From assembly GCF_003416765.1 (NCBI RefSeq), contig NZ_QSNG01000001.1, forward strand, positions 62,001-126,000: a DNA stretch of 64,000 nucleotides. Reading direction: 5' to 3'. Below the pieces are notes generated by a model. The model had not been told where the DNA came from. It saw nothing but the letters and a program-made list of their open reading frames with translations, and did no database searches. Shown piece by piece: positions 1 through 8,103 of the stretch (its first letter is position 1; the number at the start of each line of letters is the position of its first letter). The position numbers were made by a program, and so were the translations under genes. The DNA is from Paratractidigestivibacter faecalis (GTDB taxonomy: Bacteria; Actinomycetota; Coriobacteriia; Coriobacteriales; Atopobiaceae).

Positions 1-79
1 GTCTTTGCGGGCAACGCCGCAGGAGACGCCATCTGTGCCCTCATTGACCCCAGAGTCCGCGATAGGAGGCGAGAGGCCA

Positions 80-973
80 ATGGCGCAAGGTGACGTTCTG
101 ACGGGGGCGGCTGCCAACCCCGCGGCTCCGCTGCTGCACGCCTCCGAGGTCAGGGGCGCCGGAAACCGCAGGCGCATGCTCGTGGGCGTGGTCTGCGCCT
201 GCGCATTGTTGCTGGCCGCCGTTGTGGCTGGACGTCTGCTTTGGGACACCGCCGGCACCACGGACTTCTCCTCAAAGTGGCTGGCTCCCTGCCTTGAGCA
301 CCCCTTCGGCACCGACTGGATGGGCCGAGACATGCTCGCCCGCACGCTGGCAGGCCTTTCTACCTCGGTCTTTGTGGGCCTTCTGGCCTCGGCAATCTCT
401 GGCGTGGTGGCGCTGGCGCTGGCGCTTCTCGCCGCGCTGGGTGGACGGGCGGCGGACGCTACCGTTGCCTGGCTCGTCGACCTCGTCATGGGCGTTCCCC
501 ACATGATCTTGCTCATCCTGGTGAGCTACGCGCTCGGGCGTGGCTTCTGGGGCGTGACGCTGGCAGTCGCGCTCACGCACTGGGGCAGCCTCGCCCGCGT
601 GCTGCGCGCCGAGGCCGTGCAGGTTCGCGACCAGCCGTTCATGGCCCTGGCACGCGCCATGGGCGTCGGCCGAGCCCGCCTGGCACTCACCCACCTGTTG
701 CCTGCGCTTCTGCCGCAGTTGCTCGTGGGCATGGTGCTGGCCTTTCCGCACGCCATCCTGCACGAGGCCTCCATCACGTTCTTGGGCTTCGGCCTCTCGG
801 CAGACGAGCCTGCCATCGGAGTCATCCTCTCCGAGGCCATGCAGTACCTATCGACGGGTAGCTGGTGGCTGGCGGTGCTTCCGGGTGCGGCGCTCGTCGC
901 GGTCGTGCTGGCCTTCGACAGGCTAGGGTCGCTTCTGCGCGACCTGGCTTCCGCCCGCGCGGCGCAGGCCTAG
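80..973 (+). CDS. ABC transporter permease, DppC/NikC type
   Basis: This 297-residue inner-membrane permease belongs to the peptide/nickel ABC importer family. It has an N-terminal membrane segment and further hydrophobic segments. The cytoplasmic EAA loop begins at EAVQVRDQPFMALARAMG and ends in an LP pair; this loop contacts the ATPases. I chose the ATG at 80 because GGAGG sits ten bases upstream; an in-frame TTG at 5 would add 25 residues that look non-coding. Two ATPase genes follow immediately, so this is the second half of an import operon whose binding protein and first permease lie left of the window. The substrate, nickel or oligopeptide, is not settled by this gene alone. Confidence 0.88.
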   Translation: MAQGDVLTGAAANPAAPLLHASEVRGAGNRRRMLVGVVCACALLLAAVVAGRLLWDTAGTTDFSSKWLAPCLEHPFGTDWMGRDMLARTLAGLSTSVFVGLLASAISGVVALALALLAALGGRAADATVAWLVDLVMGVPHMILLILVSYALGRGFWGVTLAVALTHWGSLARVLRAEAVQVRDQPFMALARAMGVGRARLALTHLLPALLPQLLVGMVLAFPHAILHEASITFLGFGLSADEPAIGVILSEAMQYLSTGSWWLAVLPGAALVAVVLAFDRLGSLLRDLASARAAQA

Positions 974-982
974 GGAGGTGCC

Positions 983-1966
983 ATGGAGAAGGACGAGCAG
1001 GTGAAGGCTCAGACGTCTGGGGCGGCGGTCGCGCTGCCACACGCCGACGGCGAGCTGCACCATCATCACAGCCATGCTGGTGGCTCGCATCACGTGGGTG
1101 GCCACCACCTCCTGAGCGTGGAGCACCTGAGCGTTGGGTTTGACATGTACGACCCCCAGGCTCCGTTCTGGCGCGCGGGCCGCGTCCGCAGCGAGGTGCT
1201 GCACGACCTCACGCTGAGCGTGCATGCGGGAGAGATCCTTGCCGTCGTGGGAGCCAGCGGCTCTGGAAAGACCGTCCTGACCGATGCGCTCATGGGTCGC
1301 TGGGAGAACAACGCCGAGGTCAGAGGTTGCGTCTGGTTTGACGGAGAGCTCATGGACGCGGCTGGCCTGCGCGCCCTTGCGGGCCACGGCGTCTCGCTCG
1401 TGCCCCAGGGCGTGGGAAGCCTCGACCCGCTCATGCGCGTGGGCGAGCAGGTTCGCGGCGTTGCCCGGGGCGCCACCCGAGCAGAGCGCGCGGCCGACGC
1501 CGAGCGCCGCGTCGCCCGGCAGCGCGAGCTCTTTTGCTCCTATGGCCTTGCGCCTGAAGTGGAGCGCATGTACCCGCACGAGCTCTCCGGCGGCATGGCC
1601 CGACGCGCGCTGCTCATGTGTGCCCTCATGGACGATCCGCGCCTCATCATCGCCGACGAGCCCACGCCGGGCCTCGACCTTGATCTGGCCGTTCATGCCC
1701 TCGATGACCTGCGCTCCTTTGCTGACGGCGGCGGCGGGGTCCTGCTCGTGACCCACGACATCGAGCTGGCGTTGCTGGTTGCCGACCGCGTTGCCGTCTT
1801 CAAGGACGGAACCATCGTGGAGGAGACGAGCGTGCAGAGCTTCTCGTCTCCCGAGCTGCTGAGGCATCCCTTCTCGCGAGCGCTCTGGCACGCGCTGCCA
1901 GGGCATGACTTTGCGAGCACCGGCGGCGTGGCTGCCAATGCTGGCAATCCGGAGGTGGACGCATGA
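983..1966 (+). CDS. ABC transporter ATPase, DppD/NikD type, with His-rich N-terminus
   Basis: This is the first ATPase of the dipeptide/nickel importer, 327 residues. Walker A is GASGSGKT, the signature is LSGGMARRA and Walker B is LIIADEPTPGLD, so the nucleotide-binding domain is complete. Before the domain there is an unusual extension in which residues 20-42 carry ten histidines, including a run of four. Such clusters are common in nickel and cobalt handling proteins and argue for a metal rather than a peptide substrate; that is inference. A GGGAGG ribosome site lies just upstream and the gene overlaps the next one by four bases (ATGA), indicating translational coupling. Confidence 0.88.
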   Translation: MEKDEQVKAQTSGAAVALPHADGELHHHHSHAGGSHHVGGHHLLSVEHLSVGFDMYDPQAPFWRAGRVRSEVLHDLTLSVHAGEILAVVGASGSGKTVLTDALMGRWENNAEVRGCVWFDGELMDAAGLRALAGHGVSLVPQGVGSLDPLMRVGEQVRGVARGATRAERAADAERRVARQRELFCSYGLAPEVERMYPHELSGGMARRALLMCALMDDPRLIIADEPTPGLDLDLAVHALDDLRSFADGGGGVLLVTHDIELALLVADRVAVFKDGTIVEETSVQSFSSPELLRHPFSRALWHALPGHDFASTGGVAANAGNPEVDA

Positions 1967-2583
1967 GTCTCGTGGCACAAGGCCTTTGCTTCTCGTATCC
2001 CGGTGGTCGAGAAGTGCTGCGTGACGTGAACCTTGAGGTGACGCCGGGCGAGCGCGTGGCCGTGACGGGGGTCTCGGGAAGGGGCAAGACCACGCTCTGC
2101 CGGCTGCTTTCCGGGCACCTGGCCCCTTCGGCGGGCTCAGTCGTCGTTGATGGCGCCCCACTGCCTCTCGTCGGACGCCTTCGACGGAAGGCGAGTCCGG
2201 TCCAGCTGCTCTGGCAGCACCCCGAGCAGGCGTTTGACCCCAGGCTCCCGGTCGGCCGTGCCCTCACCGAGGTATCGCAGGCAAACGAGCCGCAGCTAGA
2301 CGGACTTCTCGATGCGTTTGGTGCCAGGCGGGAGTGGATGGGCCGCCGTCCGCACGAGCTCTCTGGTGGCGAGCTCATGCGCCTGGCCATGGTGCGCGCC
2401 CTTGCCTGCCAGCCGCGCTACCTGGTGGCCGACGAATCGACGGCCATGCTTGATGCCGTTACCCAGGCCGAGCTCTGGCAGGTCCTCATGGGGCTCCAGG
2501 AGCGCGACGGCTGGGGCCTCGCCCTGGTCTCTCACTCGCCGGCGCTCCTCTCCCGCGTGGCCACCAGAACCTTCGCCCTCTAG
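1963..2583 (+). CDS. ABC transporter ATPase, DppF/NikE type
   Basis: This is the second ATPase of the importer, 206 residues, shorter than typical DppF because the C-terminal oligopeptide extension is absent; NikE-like proteins also lack it. Walker A is GVSGRGKT and the signature is LSGGELMRLAM. Walker B reads YLVADESTAMLD, with DES where most family members have DEP; the catalytic Glu is kept. The start overlaps the stop of the upstream ATPase by four bases. It is the last gene of the operon. Confidence 0.87.
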   Translation: MSLVAQGLCFSYPGGREVLRDVNLEVTPGERVAVTGVSGRGKTTLCRLLSGHLAPSAGSVVVDGAPLPLVGRLRRKASPVQLLWQHPEQAFDPRLPVGRALTEVSQANEPQLDGLLDAFGARREWMGRRPHELSGGELMRLAMVRALACQPRYLVADESTAMLDAVTQAELWQVLMGLQERDGWGLALVSHSPALLSRVATRTFAL

Positions 2584-2604
2584 TCACGTACAGGCCTCCG
2601 ACCT

Positions 2605-2659
2605 CGTTAAGCGATTGCACGTGTTAAGATTCCTTCCTAACGAATCGATTCGCTTAACG
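2605..2659. promoter_or_regulatory. Inverted repeat upstream of the HTH/HipA-like pair
   Basis: CGTTAAGCGA at 2605-2614 is matched by its complement TCGCTTAACG at 2650-2659, with further TTAAG and CGAATCGATTCG palindromes between them. The site ends 19 bases before the GTG of the HTH gene. Toxin-antitoxin operons of the HipBA type are normally autorepressed at such sites, so this is a plausible operator. It is not an obvious terminator because no T-run follows. Confidence 0.45.
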
Positions 2660-2678
2660 CTCACACAAGGGAGGTTCG

Positions 2679-3008
2679 GTGGGCGAGAAGTACCTCACGC
2701 TTGGCCAGGCGGCGCGGGAGCTTGGCGTGACCAAAGCCCGTGTCTCGCAGCTGGGGAGCATGGGCACCCTTGAGACTGCGATGGTCGAGGGCAGAAAGCA
2801 GGTCCTTGTGGCCTCCGTGCAAGCCTATGCCCAGCGGAGGGCGCGTTCCTGCGGCTTTCTCCGGCAAATCCCTGACTCTGATGTCTGCCGACTACGAGGT
2901 CGCGCGCCTCACGTACGACTGCCAGCGCGAGCGCCCGTTTTCCGTCGTGGAGGTTCTGGATCCCGCTCGCATGCCGCTGGGGACGGTGACCTCTGGCGGC
3001 AACGTTAA
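2679..3008 (+). CDS. Small excisionase/MerR-like HTH protein (possible antitoxin)
   Basis: A GTG start behind AAGGGAGG opens a 109-residue frame. Residues 4-55 form a helix-turn-helix of the excisionase/MerR type (LGQAARELGVTKARVSQL, then a short wing). After about residue 58 the frame is Arg-rich and looks non-coding while overlapping the next gene by 128 bases. A TGATG junction at 2879-2883, in a third frame, would be the natural end of an antitoxin coupled to the kinase start, but another stop in that frame lies at 2873. A small indel near 2840 is therefore possible. The HTH partner and gene order resemble antitoxins of HipA-like kinases. Confidence 0.55.
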   Translation: MGEKYLTLGQAARELGVTKARVSQLGSMGTLETAMVEGRKQVLVASVQAYAQRRARSCGFLRQIPDSDVCRLRGRAPHVRLPARAPVFRRGGSGSRSHAAGDGDLWRQR

Positions 3009-4039
3009 AGCCCGCGAGTTCAACGACTGGTGGTTCCATCGCTCCATCCCCGATGCGAGGCCCATGTACCTGGCAAAATGCAGGGAGCTTGGGCTTAGCG
3101 AGGGCGAGCGGGTCTCCATGCGGGGACACGGCCTCTCGCTGTCCGACTGCTACTGGTTGCTGCCCGATGGCGCCGACCTGGAGTGGTCCCGCATCAACTA
3201 CTTCCAGAATCACTTCGTGGGCTGCGACGAGGTGGGCGGACCCTGGTTGGCCTCCGTGGGCCTTGACTCTCCGGACAACACCTCCGAGGGGGGAGCTGCC
3301 CAAGCGCTGGGCCATAGAGGGCGACGCCCGGGTGCTCTACAAGGGGTCCGGCGCGGACGACCAGCGGCCCTGCAACGAGGTCGTCGCCACAAGGCTGTTC
3401 GGTCGGGTGCTCATGCCGGGAAGCTACGTGCCGTACGAGCTCGTGCGTCTTGGTGACGGCCTGGCGTGCCGTTGCCCAGACTTCTTGAACGGCCGGGAGG
3501 AGTACATTCCGGCCGTCTACCTGCGTGACTCCATGGGAGCAACGCGGGGCTCCTCAACCTACGACCGGCTGTGCCGTCATGCGGCGCGCCTGGGCGCAAA
3601 CGAGGGCGAGGTCGGGCTCAGGCTCTGCGAGATGATGGTCTGCGACTCCATCCTCGCCAACGCCGATCGCCATTGGCGCAACTTTGGCTTCATTCGCAAC
3701 GTCGACACCCTTGAGCTCCGGCCCGCCCCTATCTTCGACACCGGTAACTGCCTCTGGTATGCAAAGACCGATGGCGAGGTTGCCGCATGCGACTGGACCT
3801 TCTCTGCAAGGCCGTTTGGGCCCGAGCCGCAGCGCCAGCTGGCCCTCGTGGACCGCGCCGAGTGGTTTGAGCCCGCCTTTCTTGATGGCTTTGTCGAGGA
3901 GGCAATGGGTGTCCTGGCCCGCAGCGCGTTTGCCTCGACCCCAGAGAGAGGGTCGTTCATAGAGGAGGGCCTTTCTCGCCGCGTGGCCGCCGTCTCCTCC
4001 GTCATGGAGGTCCTGGCGTTCAGGCAGGCCTGGGGGTAG
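2881..4039 (+). pseudogene. HipA-like Ser/Thr kinase, frameshifted at a G6 tract
   Basis: Two consecutive frames together encode about 385 residues of a HipA-family kinase. The first runs from ATG 2881 and, uncorrected, stops at 3456. The true reading then continues one frame over to 4039. The break is in the G run at 3288-3293: removing one G gives an uninterrupted SEGELPKRW. The C-terminal half carries the kinase core: VCDSILANADRHWRNFGF (catalytic Asp and metal-binding Asn region) and APIFDTG (activation motif). HipA kinases phosphorylate translation factors or tRNA synthetases and cause growth arrest. The shift may be a real inactivation, a phase-variable switch or a sequencing error in a homopolymer. 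Confidence 0.7.
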
Positions 4040-4061
4040 GACCTGGGGCGGGTTCCGTACG

Positions 4062-4094
4062 CAAAAAGGCCGCCACCCGGAGGTGACGGCCTTC
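4062..4094 (-). terminator. Rho-independent terminator after the GGGtGRT gene
   Basis: Read on the minus strand, AAGGCCGTCACC pairs with GGTGGCGGCCTT across a TCCG loop and is followed by T residues. It lies about 30 bases past the stop of the minus-strand gene at 4126. It also separates that gene from the convergent HipA-like gene. Confidence 0.8.
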
Positions 4095-4125
4095 AAAGTC
4101 CGGCTTCGCCCTTGGCGAGAAGGAC

Positions 4126-5130
4126 TTACTTGTTCAGAGCGGCGTCCACGGCGACGGCGCAGGCGACGGTGGCACCGACCATGGGGTTGTTGCCCATGCC
4201 GATGAGACCCATCATGTCGACGTGCGCAGGCACGGAGGAGGAGCCGGCGAACTGGGCGTCAGAGTGCATGCGGCCCATGGTGTCGGTCATGCCGTAGGAG
4301 GCGGGGCCGGCGCCCATGTTGTCCGGGTGCAGGGTGCGGCCAGTGCCGCCACCGGAGGCAACGGAGAAGTACTTCTTGCCGGCCTCGAGGCGCTCCTTCT
4401 TGTAGGTGCCAGCGACGGGGTGCTGGAAGCGCGTCGGGTTGGTGGAGTTGCCGGTGATGGAGATGTCGACGTTCTCGTGCCACATGATGGCAACGCCCTC
4501 GCGGACGTCGTCGGCGCCGTAGCAGTTGACGGCGGCACGCGGGCCATCGGAGTACGGGATGGTCTCCACGACCTTGAGCTCGCCCGTGTAGTAGTCAAAC
4601 TGGGTCTTCACGTAGGTGAAGCCGTTGATGCGGGCGATGATCTGGGCGGCGTCCTTGCCCAGGCCGTTCAGGATGACGCGGAGCGGCTTCTTGCGGGCCT
4701 TGTTGGCGTTGAGGGCCAGGCCGATGGCGCCCTCGGCGGCAGCGAAGGACTCGTGGCCGGCCAGGAAGGCGAAGCACTCGGTGTCGTCAGAGAGGAGCAT
4801 GGCGCCCAGGTTGCCGTGGCCCAGGCCGACCTTGCGGTCCTCGGCGACGGAGCCGGGGACGGTGAAGGCCTGGATGCCCTCGCCGATGATGGAAGCGGCC
4901 TCGGAAGCGTCCTTGGCGCCCTTCTTGATGGCCAGGGCGCAGCCCAGGGTGTAGGCCCACTCGGCGTTCTGGAAGGCGATGGACTGGGTGTTGTGGACGA
5001 TCTCGCGCGGGTTGAAGCCCTTGTCGGTGCAGATCTCAAGGGCCTCCTCGAGGGAGGCGATGCCGTTCTCAGCGAGGCACTTGTTGATCTTCTCGACGCG
5101 GCGCTCGTAGCCTTCGAAAGTGACTGCCAT
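4126..5130 (-). CDS. GGGtGRT protein (conserved, function unknown)
   Basis: This 334-residue soluble protein carries the hallmark SGGGTGRTLHPDN near residue 270. The motif gives its name to a conserved family of anaerobes with no assigned biochemistry. Other glycine-rich stretches (GLGHGNLGAML, LIGMGNNPMVGA) suggest nucleotide or cofactor binding, but this is inference. It lies 18 bases downstream of a NifU-like scaffold gene on the same strand with its own GGGAGGG ribosome site, and the two families are regularly neighbours. A role in iron-sulfur cluster handling is therefore likely but unproven. Confidence 0.85.
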   Translation of the reverse strand: MAVTFEGYERRVEKINKCLAENGIASLEEALEICTDKGFNPREIVHNTQSIAFQNAEWAYTLGCALAIKKGAKDASEAASIIGEGIQAFTVPGSVAEDRKVGLGHGNLGAMLLSDDTECFAFLAGHESFAAAEGAIGLALNANKARKKPLRVILNGLGKDAAQIIARINGFTYVKTQFDYYTGELKVVETIPYSDGPRAAVNCYGADDVREGVAIMWHENVDISITGNSTNPTRFQHPVAGTYKKERLEAGKKYFSVASGGGTGRTLHPDNMGAGPASYGMTDTMGRMHSDAQFAGSSSVPAHVDMMGLIGMGNNPMVGATVACAVAVDAALNK

Positions 5131-5148
5131 TGTTATATCCCTCCCTTT

Positions 5149-5883
5149 CTACTCGTGAACGGGGAACGTGCTGGCGACGGAGTGGGTCTCCTCGTCGGTA
5201 CGCGGGTCGATGTACTTGGCGGCGTTCTCCCACTGGCCGTAGTGGCCCATGGCGCCCTGGATGGCCTCCTCGGGGGTCTTGCCGGCCTTGAGGGCGTCGG
5301 TGAACTTGCCGAGGTTCATGAACTCGAAGGCGATGATCTCGTTCTTGTCGTTCAGAGCCATGCGGGTGACGTAGCCCTGGGCGAGCTCGAGGTAGCGGGC
5401 GCCCTTGGCCTTGGTGCCGAACATGGTGCCGACCTGGGAGCGCAAGCCCTTGCCGAGGTCGTCAAGGGAGGCGCCGACGGGCAGGCCGTTCTCGGAGAAG
5501 GCGGTCTGGGTGCGGCCGTAGACAATCTGCAGGAAGATCTCGCGCATGGCGACGTTGATGGCGTCGCAGACGAGGTCGGTGTTCAGGGCCTCGAGGATGG
5601 TCTTGCCAGGAAGGATCTCGGAAGCCATGGCGGCGGAGTGCGTCATGCCGGAGCAGCCGATGGTCTCGACCAGGGCCTCCTCGATGATGCCGTCCTTGAC
5701 GTTAAGCGTGAGCTTGCAGGCACCCTGCTGCGGGGCGCACCAGCCCACACCGTGCGTGAGGCCAGAGATGTCGGAAATCTCCTTGGCCTGGACCCACTTG
5801 CCCTCCTCGGGGATGGGTGCGGGGCCGTGATACGCGCCCTTGGCGACGGGGCACATATTCTCGACTTCTGCGGAATACTGCAT
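5149..5883 (-). CDS. NifU/IscU-like iron-sulfur cluster assembly scaffold protein
   Basis: At 244 residues this is nearly twice the length of ordinary IscU. It has a central NifU-N-like core (VKDGIIEEALVETIGCSGMTHSAAMASEILPGKTI) and extra N- and C-terminal parts. Candidate cluster-ligand cysteines are in NMCPVAKG, GWCAPQQGAC, IGCSG and LVCDAI. Scaffold proteins hold nascent Fe-S clusters for transfer to apo-proteins in the cytoplasm. GAGAGGAG lies just before the ATG. It is the first gene of a two-gene operon with the GGGtGRT protein. No cysteine desulfurase is in the window. Confidence 0.82.
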   Translation of the reverse strand: MQYSAEVENMCPVAKGAYHGPAPIPEEGKWVQAKEISDISGLTHGVGWCAPQQGACKLTLNVKDGIIEEALVETIGCSGMTHSAAMASEILPGKTILEALNTDLVCDAINVAMREIFLQIVYGRTQTAFSENGLPVGASLDDLGKGLRSQVGTMFGTKAKGARYLELAQGYVTRMALNDKNEIIAFEFMNLGKFTDALKAGKTPEEAIQGAMGHYGQWENAAKYIDPRTDEETHSVASTFPVHE

Positions 5884-6091
5884 GTAATGCTCCTCTCCAG
5901 AACGATGTCTCTCGGGCGCCTGTTGCGCCTTTGAGCAGCCGACCCCCTCAGGTCGGTCAGAGCCAAAAATGACGGCCGCGAGGGGCCATTCCGCTCTAGT
6001 TTAAGGCACCAAGCGTTCATATGTGACGTTCGGGGGTCAAATTATTGCCGTCTGCCGTATTTACGCTTACCCATCCCGTACAATCGACCGC
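5884..6091. promoter_or_regulatory. Divergent promoter region between the Fe-S pair and the EamA gene
   Basis: This 208-base gap separates divergent genes. A TACAAT hexamer at 6079-6084 lies only seven bases before the ATG at 6092. Transcription of the EamA gene could thus begin at or next to its start codon and give a nearly leaderless mRNA; no good -35 box is visible at 17 bases. I could not identify a convincing promoter for the minus-strand operon. Confidence 0.3.
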
Positions 6092-7006
6092 ATGAATTCA
6101 GCCGAGAAAAACATACCCCAGGGCGTCTGGAAGCTCGCCCTGGCCGGTTCGGCCGCCATCTGGGGCGGCTCCTTCGTGGTCATCAAGGGCGCCCTTGACG
6201 TGGTGCCCGCATGCTGGCTCATGTTCATCCGCTTCCTGGGTGCCTCGGTCATCGTGGGGGCGCTGTTCAACAAGACCCTGAGGCGCAACCTGGACGGCAG
6301 CCACCTTCTGGCCGGCTCCATCCTGGGACTGCTCTCGGGCACGGCCTTCCTCATCCAGAACATCGGGCTCACCACCATCACGCCGGGCAGGAACGCCTTT
6401 CTCACCGCCACGTACTGCGTCATGGTGCCCTTCATCAACTGGGTGGTGGCCAAGCGCCGTCCCGGCGGCACCAACCTGGTCGCCGCGGCGCTGGCCATCC
6501 TGGGCGTGGGCCTGCTCTCGCTGGGGGACGACCTCTCGTTCTCGCTCAGCTCCGGAGAGCTGCTGACGCTGGCCGCGGCCGTGCTGTACGCGCTGCACAT
6601 CGTGGCGGTCTCGCGCTTCTCGGCGGCCCATGACGTCATGACGCTCACCGTGGTGCAGCTGGCGGTGTCCGCCGCGGTCAACCTAGTGGCGTCCCTGGCC
6701 CTGGGCGAGGTCCTGGACGTGGCGGTGCTCCTTGACCCCAGCATGTGGGGAGCCCTGTTCTACCTGGTGATCCTCTCGTCCTGCGTGTGCATGGTGGTCC
6801 AGAACCTGGGACAGGCGCACGTGCCGCCTGCGCAGGCCGCGCTGCTGCTCTCGCTTGAGAGCGTGTTTGCCGTGGTGGCGAGCGTTGTCTTCTACGGCGA
6901 GGTGGTCACGCCTCGGCTGGCGCTTGGATTTGCTTCCATCTTTGTTGCCGTTGTGGTGAGCGAGGTGGGCGGCTCCCTGGCGGAGCGCCTGCGCGGGGGG
7001 AGGTAA
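6092..7006 (+). CDS. EamA/DMT-superfamily membrane transporter
   Basis: This 304-residue protein has about ten hydrophobic segments in two homologous halves. GSAAIWGGSFVVIKG opens the first EamA repeat, and the second begins near AAVLYALHIVAVSRF. Members export metabolites, often amino acids, across the inner membrane; the substrate here cannot be read. I chose the ATG at 6092 because the upstream in-frame residues are not membrane-like and coincide with promoter-like sequence. It ends six bases before nudC and is probably cotranscribed with it. Confidence 0.85.
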   Translation: MNSAEKNIPQGVWKLALAGSAAIWGGSFVVIKGALDVVPACWLMFIRFLGASVIVGALFNKTLRRNLDGSHLLAGSILGLLSGTAFLIQNIGLTTITPGRNAFLTATYCVMVPFINWVVAKRRPGGTNLVAAALAILGVGLLSLGDDLSFSLSSGELLTLAAAVLYALHIVAVSRFSAAHDVMTLTVVQLAVSAAVNLVASLALGEVLDVAVLLDPSMWGALFYLVILSSCVCMVVQNLGQAHVPPAQAALLLSLESVFAVVASVVFYGEVVTPRLALGFASIFVAVVVSEVGGSLAERLRGGR

Positions 7007-7012
7007 GGACGC

Positions 7013-7888
7013 GTGATCCAGGAGATCGGGCGGGCCTACGACAACCACTACGTTGCGTGCGAGGCGGCCGGGGCCGACTACGTCCTGCACTACCGCGAGA
7101 GGGGCTGCCTGGTCCACGTGACCTCGCACGGCGGGGCTGACGCCTGGGCCGAGGGCAACGCCTTTGACCTGCCGCGCGTGAGAGACCTTGCTGAGCGGCC
7201 CTCCCGGCTGGTCTACGCGTTTGCCATAGGCGGCGCGCGCTTCTTCCTAGCCCTTGACGACGAGGTGGCCGCACCCGCGGGCTTTGCGTACGAGGCCGTC
7301 AGCTGGCTTCGCTACGCCGAGCCCGCCGAGCTGCTGTTTGCCGTGGTCACGGGCAGCCAGCTTGACCGCTGGTATCGGGACAACCGCTTCTGCTCGCGTT
7401 GCGGGCACCCCACGGAGCTTGGCCCCCGCAGCAGGGAGATCGTATGCCCGGAGTGCGCCAAGATCGTCTACCCCAAGATCTGCCCCGGCGTGATCTGCGC
7501 CGTCACCCGCCGCGACGCGGACGGCGAGAAGATCGTGCTCACCAGGTACAACGGCCGCACCACGGCCCTGTGGGCGCTCGTCGCCGGCTTCACCGAGATC
7601 GGTGAGCCCCTTGAGGACACCGTCCGCCGCGAGGTCATGGAGGAGGTGGGCCTGCACGTCAAGAACCTGCGCTTCTACAAGAGCCAGCCGTGGAGCTTCA
7701 CCGACACGCTCCTGGTGGGGTTCTGGTGCGAGGTGGATGGAGACCCGACCATCACCGTCGACCACTCCGAGCTCAAGGAGGCCCGCTGGTTTGGCCGCGG
7801 CGAGATTCCCCTGGAGCGCACGGGCGACCGCGTGAGCCTCACCGGCGAGATGATCGAGCAGTTCAGGCTCCGCGGCATCCCGGAGTAG
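7013..7888 (+). CDS. nudC: NAD(+) diphosphatase / NADH pyrophosphatase
   Basis: This 291-residue Nudix hydrolase cleaves NAD(H) to NMN(H) and AMP, and the family also removes NAD caps from RNA. It has a degenerate N-terminal domain, then a four-cysteine zinc ribbon (CSRC near residue 126 and CPEC near residue 147). The catalytic Nudix box is GFTEIGEPLEDTVRREVMEEVG. SQPW follows, a marker of the NudC subfamily. Translation starts at GTG 7013 behind GGGGGAGG. Confidence 0.92.
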   Translation: MIQEIGRAYDNHYVACEAAGADYVLHYRERGCLVHVTSHGGADAWAEGNAFDLPRVRDLAERPSRLVYAFAIGGARFFLALDDEVAAPAGFAYEAVSWLRYAEPAELLFAVVTGSQLDRWYRDNRFCSRCGHPTELGPRSREIVCPECAKIVYPKICPGVICAVTRRDADGEKIVLTRYNGRTTALWALVAGFTEIGEPLEDTVRREVMEEVGLHVKNLRFYKSQPWSFTDTLLVGFWCEVDGDPTITVDHSELKEARWFGRGEIPLERTGDRVSLTGEMIEQFRLRGIPE

Positions 7889-7943
7889 CCGGACGGGCGT
7901 GGTGGCGGGCTTCTCACCGTGTTTCTCGCCTCGATGTTTCAAC

Positions 7944-7975
7944 AAATTGCCTACCGAAAAATCGGTAGGCAATTT
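7944..7975. repeat. TTGCCTACC palindrome, copy 1 (terminator-like)
   Basis: AAATTGCCTACCGA and its exact complement flank an AAAA loop, making a 14-bp perfect hairpin ending in TTTCTTT. It sits 55 bases after nudC and can terminate it. The arms recur near 8032, 36636 and 36715, so this is one copy of a dispersed family. Confidence 0.75.
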
Positions 7976-8031
7976 CTTTAACCAGTTGCAAAACCCCAGT
8001 TGGCGCGAGCCTTCAGTCGAGAAACCCGGGC

Positions 8032-8062
8032 GTTGCCTACCAAAAAATCGGCAGGTAGTTGC
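8032..8062. repeat. TTGCCTACC palindrome, copy 2 (degenerate)
   Basis: GTTGCCTACC is followed by AAAAAATCGGCAGGTAG, a decayed version of the copy at 7944. It shares the preceding GGGCG with the copy near 36720. It lies between nudC and the convergent HAD gene. The rest of the 7889-8103 gap holds no recognisable gene. Confidence 0.5.
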
Positions 8063-8103
8063 AGCCGTGATGTGGCCTCGGCCGCGAGGGGCGGGCCCTT
8101 GCC

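Noticed and set aside
4222-5934. 570-residue open frame on the plus strand
   Set aside because: It is antisense to the GGGtGRT and NifU-like genes; the composition (Val/Gly/Asp/Leu-rich, no domain) is that of a mirror frame in GC-rich DNA.
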